The translations under genes were made by a program, and so were the position numbers. Shown in pieces: positions 54,715 through 61,385 of a stretch of 64,000 nucleotides of DNA (positions are counted from its first letter, which is position 1; each line of letters starts with the position of its first letter). Under the pieces are notes generated by a model that searched no databases, was not told where the DNA came from, and saw nothing but the letters and a program-made list of their open reading frames with translations. The stretch is from an uncultured Bacteroidales bacterium (GTDB lineage: Bacteria; Bacteroidota; Bacteroidia; Bacteroidales; P3): positions 310,001-374,000 of the forward strand of contig CAJTPR010000001.1 of the NCBI GenBank assembly GCA_910578275.1, written 5' to 3'.

Positions 54715-55686
54715 ATGGAAGAATTGGCCGTCTTCGATAAGAAATTCCAAGAACTCGTCGCCGGGGACTTTCCAGAGATGGAACAAGTGAACCGGCAGCT
54801 TTTCCAGTCCAAGGGGAAGCAGCTCCGCCCCATGCTGGTCTTGCTTACCCACAAGCTTTTCCGCCCCCAGGTGGCGGACCAGGCCTATCTGGCGGCATCG
54901 CTGGTGGAAATCATACACATGGCCTCCTTGATACACGACGACGTGGTGGACATGTCCGACATGCGACGCGGCAAGGCCTCCATACGGTCGCTCTTCGGAA
55001 ACAAGACCGCCGTCCTGGCCGGCGACTACCTGCTCGCCAACGCTTTCCTGAAAGCCTACGACGGCCATGATTCCCGGCTCCTGCTTTTCCTTGTGGACGT
55101 CATCCGCCAGATGAGCGCGGGCGAACTCATACAACTGGAATACGTGGCCAATCCGCAAGCGACCGAAGAGAACTACTACCGTATCATAGAACGCAAGACG
55201 GCGGCCTTGTTCGGCTGCTGTTGCCAATGCGGCGCCTATACCGCCCAAGCCGGACCCTCTCAAATCGCGTTGGCGCAGGAAATAGGCCGCAACGCGGGTC
55301 TGGTATTCCAGATAAAGGACGACTTGTTGGACCTCGATCCGGACGCGGACAGCGGAAAGCAATACGGCAACGACCTGCTGGAAGGCAAACTCACGCTGCC
55401 CGCCCTCTACTACCTGCAAAACGCCGCACAAAAGGAAAAGGACGATTTCTTCGCCGGACTGCGCCGGTTGATGGAGCGCCACAATGCTCCCCGGCCGGAA
55501 GAGGCCTCGGAAACGAAGCCCGAAGTGGACGGATTGATCGCCCGCATCAAGCAATCGGGCGCGGAAGAATACGCCTTGCGGAAGGCCGAGGGATTTTCCC
55601 GCAAGGCATGGGATGCCTACCGGCGGTTGGACCGCGTTTCACCCGCCTTTGAAAAATTGCTCGAACAAATCTGTCATATCCGTTAG
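54715..55686 (+). CDS. All-trans polyprenyl diphosphate synthase
   Basis: The 323-residue protein with isoprenyl synthase motifs: KQLRPMLVLL, the first Asp-rich motif HDDVVDMSDMRRGK (DDVVD) and the second QIKDDLLDLD (DDLLD). The residues before the first motif, LVEIIHMASLIHDD, fit a medium- to long-chain trans enzyme. Product length (octaprenyl or solanesyl) cannot be read. It makes side chains for menaquinone or other isoprenoids. Next genes: a phasin-like protein (3 bases later) and a UbiB-family kinase, consistent with quinone biosynthesis. Confidence 0.93.
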   Translation: MEELAVFDKKFQELVAGDFPEMEQVNRQLFQSKGKQLRPMLVLLTHKLFRPQVADQAYLAASLVEIIHMASLIHDDVVDMSDMRRGKASIRSLFGNKTAVLAGDYLLANAFLKAYDGHDSRLLLFLVDVIRQMSAGELIQLEYVANPQATEENYYRIIERKTAALFGCCCQCGAYTAQAGPSQIALAQEIGRNAGLVFQIKDDLLDLDPDADSGKQYGNDLLEGKLTLPALYYLQNAAQKEKDDFFAGLRRLMERHNAPRPEEASETKPEVDGLIARIKQSGAEEYALRKAEGFSRKAWDAYRRLDRVSPAFEKLLEQICHIR

Positions 55687-55689
55687 ACC

Positions 55690-55995
55690 ATGAACGAAAA
55701 ATTGAATTTCTTACTACGCACGGCCCTTTCGGCGGCCACTGAAGACAGGGAATCCTTCATCTGCAAGTTCAGCACGCTGTTGGAGGAATATGCGGGACTG
55801 GACAAGAAAACCAGTGAAAAGGCAGGAAAGCACATGGCCAGCGGCCTTTCGGTGCTCAAGGCGGAACTGGAAAACGAAGCCATCCGCAAACAAGCAGCCA
55901 AAGAGGCCGATCAGACCGAAATAGCGGCCAAGCTGGAAGAAATCATCGAACGCCTCGACGAACTTGCCCGGACCCTAAACAACCAAAAGGCATGA
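55690..55995 (+). CDS. Phasin-like small coiled-coil protein upstream of ubiB
   Basis: The 101-residue protein: helical throughout, with a phasin-like first half (FLLRTALSAATEDRESFICK, KKTSEKAGKHMASGL) and a C-terminal coiled coil (AAKLEEIIERLDELARTLNNQ). No catalytic residues. It starts 3 bases after the polyprenyl synthase and its stop overlaps the ubiB start (ATGA). The order polyprenyl synthase-small protein-UbiB recalls the accessory factors UbiJ/UbiK that assist quinone synthesis, but sequence relationship is unproven. Confidence 0.6.
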   Translation: MNEKLNFLLRTALSAATEDRESFICKFSTLLEEYAGLDKKTSEKAGKHMASGLSVLKAELENEAIRKQAAKEADQTEIAAKLEEIIERLDELARTLNNQKA

Positions 55996-57632
55996 GAATC
56001 CTGAATCTTTACACGGGCTTCCTTGAATTTTGCCGCTTCGTGCAAATCATGGGAATCCTCATCCGTCACAGCGTCTCCTCCTGGTTCTGGAGCACCCGCA
56101 TGGGCAAACGCCATATCAAGAGACACCCCGACAAGGACCTGCACTCGTTTCCCGAGCAAATCCGCATGCTCATCGAGGATCTGGGGCCCACGTTCGTCAA
56201 GTTCGGCCAAATCCTGGCCGACCGTCCCGACGTGCTTTCCGAACGATTCCGCACCGAACTCAAGAAACTGCAATCGCAAGTCGATCCGTTCGACAACAAC
56301 ACGGCCGTGAACCTCATCGAGAACGAACTCGGGAAGAAGATATCGCAGGTGTTCGAATGGCTCTCGCCCGAATGCATCGCCTCGGCTTCCATCGGACAAG
56401 TGTACGAAGGACGGCTCAAGAACGGCGAGGAAGTGATCGTCAAGATACAACGGCCGCATATCGAAGACACCATCAAGTTGGACATCATCCTGTTGCGGCT
56501 CATGGCAAAATGGTTCGTGAAGTCCTATCCCAAATATGCTTACATGGACCTTTCGGGTTTCGTGGACGAGTTCTCGCAACAGATTTCGAACGAAATGGAT
56601 TATTTCAACGAGGCGGAGAACATGACACGTTTCGCCAAGATGTTCGAAGACGACCCCACCGTGCACATTCCCCTCGCCTATCCGGCTTACACCACGCGCA
56701 AGCTCCTGGTCATGGAAAAGATAACCGGCATCGTTCCCGACCATATCGACGCCCTGCGCGAGAAAGGCCACGACCTGCACGCCATCGCCGTGAACGGAGC
56801 CAACGCCTTGCTGAAGATGATCATGGAAGAAGGGTTCTTCCACGCCGACCCGCATCCGGGCAACATCTTCATCTTGCCGGGAGACGTGGTTTGTTTCATC
56901 GATTTCGGCATGGTGGGCACGCTACGTCCACGCGAAATGAACTTCATCGCCAACTTCCTCATCAGTTTCGTGCGCAAGAATCCCAAAGGACTTTGCACGG
57001 CCCTGCTGTCACTGAGCGGAAAGAAGTTCTACCCCGACATGGACGAACTGGAATTCGAACTGGATTCGCTCTTGAAGCGGGTGGGCAACGTGCCGGTGGA
57101 AGAAATCAACTTTGCCGGCATCATGCAAAGCTGCCTCGACATCCTGACCAAACATCAGTTACGGGTGCCCTCGGGCATGTTCATGCTGGGCAAGGCCTTG
57201 CTCACGCTGCAACGTTTCGCGGGCGAACTCGACCCCGACCTGCCGCTCACCCCATTGGTGCTGCCTTACGCCAAACGGCTCGTTTCCACGCAATACAACC
57301 TGCGCAACGTGGCCGGTTCGGTATTCGACACCTTTTCCGACTACATAAGGCTGGCACGGAGCCTGCCCAATCAAATCAACGAAATCCTCTACAAGCTCAA
57401 GGAAGGCAAGATCAGCCACGAGATAAAGGTGGACGATACCGCCGCGATGAACAAGGCGCTGCGCAACATCGGCAACCGCATCGTGCTGGCCATCCTGCTC
57501 CTGGGACTTTTCATCGGCTCGGTGCTGCTCCTCGCCCTCGCCCCCGAATACAAGAGCGGCAAGTACCTCATGGTCTTTTCGGCCAGCATCATCACGCTGA
57601 TGATATTTTTCCGTATTTTCAAGAAACGATAG
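55992..57632 (+). CDS. UbiB/AarF (ABC1) family atypical kinase-like protein
   Basis: The 546-residue protein has the family KxGQ motif (FVKFGQILADRPD), the A-rich loop SASIGQVYEG, VIVKIQRP, the ExD-type motif NEMDYFNEAENM and the metal-binding ADPHPGNIF/IDFGMVG. Two C-terminal hydrophobic helices (about 495-545) anchor it to the membrane. UbiB-family proteins bind ATP and are required for quinone biosynthesis or lipid handling; in Bacteroidota menaquinone is the likely client. Convergent with thyA after a 3-base gap. Confidence 0.9.
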   Translation: MRILNLYTGFLEFCRFVQIMGILIRHSVSSWFWSTRMGKRHIKRHPDKDLHSFPEQIRMLIEDLGPTFVKFGQILADRPDVLSERFRTELKKLQSQVDPFDNNTAVNLIENELGKKISQVFEWLSPECIASASIGQVYEGRLKNGEEVIVKIQRPHIEDTIKLDIILLRLMAKWFVKSYPKYAYMDLSGFVDEFSQQISNEMDYFNEAENMTRFAKMFEDDPTVHIPLAYPAYTTRKLLVMEKITGIVPDHIDALREKGHDLHAIAVNGANALLKMIMEEGFFHADPHPGNIFILPGDVVCFIDFGMVGTLRPREMNFIANFLISFVRKNPKGLCTALLSLSGKKFYPDMDELEFELDSLLKRVGNVPVEEINFAGIMQSCLDILTKHQLRVPSGMFMLGKALLTLQRFAGELDPDLPLTPLVLPYAKRLVSTQYNLRNVAGSVFDTFSDYIRLARSLPNQINEILYKLKEGKISHEIKVDDTAAMNKALRNIGNRIVLAILLLGLFIGSVLLLALAPEYKSGKYLMVFSASIITLMIFFRIFKKR

Positions 57633-57635
57633 CCG

Positions 57636-58430
57636 CTACACCGCCACGTCTCCCTTGATGAGGGGATGGCAACGGTAGTCGAGGATTTCCACGTCCTGAT
57701 ACTTGAAATCGAAAAGGTCCTTCACCTCCGGATTCAACCGCAAGGCCGGCAACGGATACGGCTCGCGTCCCAATTGCAGCCTTACCTGGTCGAAATGGTT
57801 GTGGTATATGTGCGCGTCGCCTATCGTGTGTATGAAAAAACCCGGTTCCAAGCCGCAGACCTGCGCCATCATCGACGTCAACAACGCGTAGGAGGCGATA
57901 TTGAAAGGTACGCCCAGGAAAGTGTCGGCACTGCGCTGGTAGAGCTGGCAAGAAAGCCTGCCCTCCGTCACGTAAAACTGGAAGAACGTATGACAGGGCG
58001 GCAACGCCATCTTGTCCACGTCGGCGGGATTCCATGCGGTGACGATGAGGCGGCGCGAGTCGGGATTGGTCCTTATCTGGTCCAGCACGTTCCTTATCTG
58101 GTCGATATGCCGTCCGTCAGGGGCTATCCAATCACGCCACTGCTTGCCGTACACAGGCCCCAGGTCGCCGTTCTCGTCGGCCCATTCGTCCCAGATCGTG
58201 ACCTTGTGCTCGTGCAGGTAGCCGATATTGGTATCGCCCCGCAACATCCAGAGCAATTCGTGGATGATGGAGCGCAGATGCAGTTTCTTCGTGGTCACCA
58301 ACGGAAAGCCTTCCGAAAGGTCGAAACGCATCTGGTAGCCGAAATAACTGCGGGTTCCCGTGCCGGTGCGGTCGGACTTGTCCACCCCCTTTTCGAGAAT
58401 CGTCCTGAGCAAATCAAGATAGGTCTTCAT
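57636..58430 (-). CDS. thyA: Thymidylate synthase ThyA
   Basis: 264 residues from the ATG at 58428-58430, the same length as E. coli ThyA. An extension to 58484 has no homology and overlaps the MBL gene. Catalytic Cys146 lies in ALPPCHTFFQFYV, with the nucleotide-binding RRLIVTAWNP and YQRSADTFLGVPFN. It converts dUMP and methylene-tetrahydrofolate to dTMP and dihydrofolate. 17 bases separate it from the upstream MBL-fold gene; no folA (dihydrofolate reductase) gene is in the window. Confidence 0.97.
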   Translation of the reverse strand: MKTYLDLLRTILEKGVDKSDRTGTGTRSYFGYQMRFDLSEGFPLVTTKKLHLRSIIHELLWMLRGDTNIGYLHEHKVTIWDEWADENGDLGPVYGKQWRDWIAPDGRHIDQIRNVLDQIRTNPDSRRLIVTAWNPADVDKMALPPCHTFFQFYVTEGRLSCQLYQRSADTFLGVPFNIASYALLTSMMAQVCGLEPGFFIHTIGDAHIYHNHFDQVRLQLGREPYPLPALRLNPEVKDLFDFKYQDVEILDYRCHPLIKGDVAV

Positions 58431-58447
58431 GTATTTCTCCGTATGTC

Positions 58448-59209
58448 TTAAAATTCCACGGCCAGGCCGTCGTAGGCCATCCATACTCCCGCCGGCAACC
58501 CGGCTTGCGTTTGCGCATAACCCAGGGCATGGCCGGTATGGACGATATAGGCTCGTTCGGGCTTCAGTTCGTCGATCAACTGAAGGGCATCCGAAAGGCT
58601 GAAATGCGTCAAATGCGGTTCCTTGCGCAAGGCGTTCACCACGAGCGTCCTGCTGCCGCGCATCTTTTCGACGGAGGCGCGTCCTATCGCCTTGGCATCG
58701 GTGACATAGGTCAAATCCCCCATCCGATAGGCATTCACTTCCATCTGGTAATGTTCCACCTTGATGGGAACCACATGCAAGTCGCCTATGCGGAATGCCC
58801 TTGACTGCACCTGATGCATTTCGAAAAGAGGCGCTCCCGGATAACGGTGCTTGCCGAAAGCGTAAGGCAAGAACCGGTGCACGCCCTCCAAGGTCTGCTT
58901 GTTACCGTACACGGGTATGGCCGACTGCTGGAAATAGTTGAATGAACGAACCTCGTCCAAGCCCGCGATATGGTCGCGATGGGCGTGGGTAAGAAGAATG
59001 GCGTCGATGCGCCGCACCTCCGCCCGAAGCATCTGATAGCGGAAGTCGGGACCGGCATCCAAAAGCACCGACACCTCCGGCGTGGTGACAAGGGCGCTGG
59101 TACGCAACCGTTTGTCTCTCGGGTCGGAAGAGGTGCATACCGGACAACGGCAACCTATGAGCGGCACGCCCTGCGAGGTTCCTGTTCCCAAAAAAACAAG
59201 ACGGTTCAT
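58448..59209 (-). CDS. MBL-fold metal-dependent hydrolase (PhnP/RNase Z-like)
   Basis: 253 residues from the ATG at 59207-59209 (MNRLVFLGTGTSQGVPL). The upstream open frame to 59914 is rejected as antisense to another gene. It has the metallo-beta-lactamase core THAHRDHIAGLDE with HxHxDH, a typical N-terminal GTGTSQGVP, a CxC segment (GCRCPVC) and C-terminal HTGHALGYA with the last metal ligand. This is like PhnP cyclic phosphodiesterases. Substrate unknown. It is transcribed with thyA. Confidence 0.85.
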   Translation of the reverse strand: MNRLVFLGTGTSQGVPLIGCRCPVCTSSDPRDKRLRTSALVTTPEVSVLLDAGPDFRYQMLRAEVRRIDAILLTHAHRDHIAGLDEVRSFNYFQQSAIPVYGNKQTLEGVHRFLPYAFGKHRYPGAPLFEMHQVQSRAFRIGDLHVVPIKVEHYQMEVNAYRMGDLTYVTDAKAIGRASVEKMRGSRTLVVNALRKEPHLTHFSLSDALQLIDELKPERAYIVHTGHALGYAQTQAGLPAGVWMAYDGLAVEF

Positions 59210-59268
59210 ACGAGATCTGTTTTCCATGCACACCAGAACGCGAAGGTACATATAATGCGCATGTTTTG

Positions 59269-59276
59269 TACATTTG
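59269..59276 (+). promoter_or_regulatory. -7 element for the PepSY-like gene
   Basis: TACATTTG, a perfect TAnnTTTG match, 32 bases before the ATG at 59309 in the divergent gap with the MBL gene. Confidence 0.55.
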
Positions 59277-59308
59277 CAACGTTTTCGGATTATCAAAAGT
59301 TCAACGAC

Positions 59309-59803
59309 ATGAAACGTAAGATGCTTTTTACGGTCGTATTGGCCGCGGCCGCCCTCGTGCAGGTCCAAGCGCAAGGCAAATCGGAAAAGATCGAACTCCC
59401 GCCCGACCAGGTCATCAAACATTTCCGCGCCTACAATTCCGGCACGGTGGAAGTGGACTGGCGGAAGGTGGAGACCGAGAAGAACGTGTATGTCATCGGC
59501 AGTTACGTCCTCAACGGCGACCACAAGAAGGTGTTCTACCGCGACAACGCCCATTTCTGCACCGAAACGCAGATTCCCCTGGAATATTGCCCCGCCAAGC
59601 TGAAAGCCGCCGTCGATACGCTGGCCGCCGGATTCACGATGAAAGACCTCTATTACCAGTCGGCCGGTCGAGACAGGGCCTACCGTGCCGTAATGCGGAA
59701 AGGCAAGGGGAAAAAGGCCGTCGTGCGCGACCTGCTGTTCAATTCCAAAGGCGATTTCCTGCGTGAAGAAAAGCCGGAAAACGCGCAATTCTACCGTTTC
59801 TGA
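59309..59803 (+). CDS. Periplasmic PepSY-like protein
   Basis: 164 residues from the ATG at 59309. The signal peptide ends near VQVQAQ (about 23). The mature part alternates strands and helices with a KIELPPDQVIKHFRAYN start and two Cys (HFCTETQIPLEYC) that may form a disulfide. The pattern, with conserved small-beta segments ending LREEKPENAQFYRF, resembles the DUF2874/PepSY-like family of Bacteroidota. Function unknown. 6 bases separate it from the IPExxVDY gene. Confidence 0.65.
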   Translation: MKRKMLFTVVLAAAALVQVQAQGKSEKIELPPDQVIKHFRAYNSGTVEVDWRKVETEKNVYVIGSYVLNGDHKKVFYRDNAHFCTETQIPLEYCPAKLKAAVDTLAAGFTMKDLYYQSAGRDRAYRAVMRKGKGKKAVVRDLLFNSKGDFLREEKPENAQFYRF

Positions 59804-59809
59804 ACGTTC

Positions 59810-60322
59810 ATGCACTCGCTCAAGCTGAGTCTGGACGACTTCGAGGTGGGGTCGGACGAAATGCTGGCGATCGCCGTCCATGCGCCCGGCCTTGCCTCCT
59901 ACAAACTGGCCCACTTCCTCAACAAGAAAATGTCATGGGATTTGGCCAACATCGAGAATCCGCCGCATGACCCAAGACCGTACCGGCCGTTTGAGAACCC
60001 CTCCTGCCTGCTGGAGACCTACAGTCACGAAGACGAAATAAACCGGGTGCAATACTTTCTGGTGGAAAACCGTTTCCGGCAACAAGTCTGGATTCCGAAG
60101 ATGTCGGATGTGGATTATTGGATCGTGATAGCCGGGGCAGGCATCGACTTCCTGGATACGAACGAGACCTTGCGTCTCTTGTCTGAGACCGATTGCGTGT
60201 TCAGCGCGGCTCTCTTACCTCTGGAAAACGGCATGAGCACCCGCACCTCCCCTCTTTTCAGATATTTCCAGTCATTCTACGATGAAATGGAAAACAGGGA
60301 AATCATCCGCCATTTCGAATAG
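59810..60322 (+). CDS. IPExxVDY family protein
   Basis: The 170-residue protein has the family signature IPKMSDVDYWIVI (about 98-110; Lys in the place of the Glu). The N-terminal MHSLKLSLDDFEVGSDEML and C-terminal helix are as expected. The family is restricted to Bacteroidota, often near pyruvate kinase or fatty-acid genes, and has no known biochemical role. No signal peptide, so cytosolic. Confidence 0.8.
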   Translation: MHSLKLSLDDFEVGSDEMLAIAVHAPGLASYKLAHFLNKKMSWDLANIENPPHDPRPYRPFENPSCLLETYSHEDEINRVQYFLVENRFRQQVWIPKMSDVDYWIVIAGAGIDFLDTNETLRLLSETDCVFSAALLPLENGMSTRTSPLFRYFQSFYDEMENREIIRHFE

Positions 60323-60357
60323 ACGGACAACCTCCCTGTCATGCCGGCGATAGCCGG

Positions 60358-60792
60358 TTACTGCTTGTCGTAGTCGATTTGGATTTCCTTGACGCGCAAC
60401 ACCAGTTCGTCGCGGTATTCGTTCTTGAGACGGGTCAACGTATAGGTCACCTTTCCCTTGACCGAAAGCACGCCGGATTGGGCATAACGGGCATACAACG
60501 AAGCTTCGTTGTATTTCCCCAACTTTTCCTCGAACTCTTCGAGGGCGTCATTGTCGTTCTTTTCGGCGGCCTTGGCCTCGCTCAACGCGTCATTGTCTTC
60601 CGTTTCAACCTGATTCCATTGCAATTGGTCGAAATAATCCACGGTAGTCAACATGGCCTCCCCGCCCACGCTGGAAAGGTTATAACTGACGCTGTACTGG
60701 TACATGGTACGGACCTCGAACGCGTCATTGCAGGAGGTGAACAGGAAAGTGCAGGCGATCGCGGAAATCAATACGAAAAAGATTCTTTTCAT
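60358..60792 (-). CDS. Predicted lipoprotein of unknown function
   Basis: 144 residues from the ATG at 60790-60792. The signal peptide ends in a lipobox FTSC (MKRIFFVLISAIACTFLFTS then Cys21). An upstream extension to 61008 overlaps the adenosyltransferase gene and lacks a signal. The mature part contains an acidic helix (LEEFEEKLGKYNEASLYA) followed by beta strands. I recognise no family. It lies 34 bases after the adenosyltransferase gene. Confidence 0.65.
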   Translation of the reverse strand: MKRIFFVLISAIACTFLFTSCNDAFEVRTMYQYSVSYNLSSVGGEAMLTTVDYFDQLQWNQVETEDNDALSEAKAAEKNDNDALEEFEEKLGKYNEASLYARYAQSGVLSVKGKVTYTLTRLKNEYRDELVLRVKEIQIDYDKQ

Positions 60793-60826
60793 CTTGTTTG
60801 GTTTTTGATGGTTTGACATGAATCGA

Positions 60827-61381
60827 TCAATATGAGACCTCTTCTTTTTTTTCCTTGAAATTGATGTAACGCGCTTGCACGAAAAGGAAATCCGACAAAC
60901 GGTTGACATACGACCTTGCCACGGCCTCCCTGGTCGCCTCGCAAGACGGTATGCCGGCAAACGCGACCATCTTCCGCTCGCAACGACGGCAAACCGTACG
61001 GGCCACATGCGCCTGGGCCGCCGCCTGTGTCCCGCCAGGTAAAATAAAGCTTTTTAACGGAGACATACAAGCCTCCATGCCGTCTATGGCATCTTCCAAG
61101 CCTTTCACGTCGGATTCCTCCAAGAACGGCAGCGAAAAAGGTTTTCCGGACAGGAAGTCGAAGGAATAGAATCCGCCCAGCCTGAAAAGCTGTCGTTGAA
61201 CCTGCCGGAGGAAGTCTCTTTCTTTCCCGGAATGACAAGGGAAGGCCGCCAACAACCCGATATGGGAATTAAGTTCGTCGATGGTGCCGTAAACGTCCAC
61301 TTGGGCGTCACATTTTTCCACCCTGCGGCCGCCGACCAACGATGTCTTGCCCTTGTCGCCCGATTTCGTGTAAATGTTCAT
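60827..61381 (-). CDS. Corrinoid adenosyltransferase (PduO-type)
   Basis: The 184-residue protein begins MNIYTKSGDKGKTSLVGG, the PduO-type ATP-binding N-terminus. The motifs DVYGTIDELNSHIGL and ARTVCRRCERKM, and the C-terminal YVNRLSDFLFVQARYIN, are conserved in the family. It attaches adenosyl to cobalamin for B12-dependent mutases. The B12-using enzymes are not in the window. It starts 4 bases after the S9 peptidase stop. Confidence 0.92.
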   Translation of the reverse strand: MNIYTKSGDKGKTSLVGGRRVEKCDAQVDVYGTIDELNSHIGLLAAFPCHSGKERDFLRQVQRQLFRLGGFYSFDFLSGKPFSLPFLEESDVKGLEDAIDGMEACMSPLKSFILPGGTQAAAQAHVARTVCRRCERKMVAFAGIPSCEATREAVARSYVNRLSDFLFVQARYINFKEKKEEVSY

Positions 61382-61385
61382 GCGC

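Noticed and set aside
59210..59914. N-terminal extension of the MBL-fold gene
   Set aside because: The extra sequence lies over the divergent promoter and the PepSY-like gene; MBL homology begins at the ATG at 59209.
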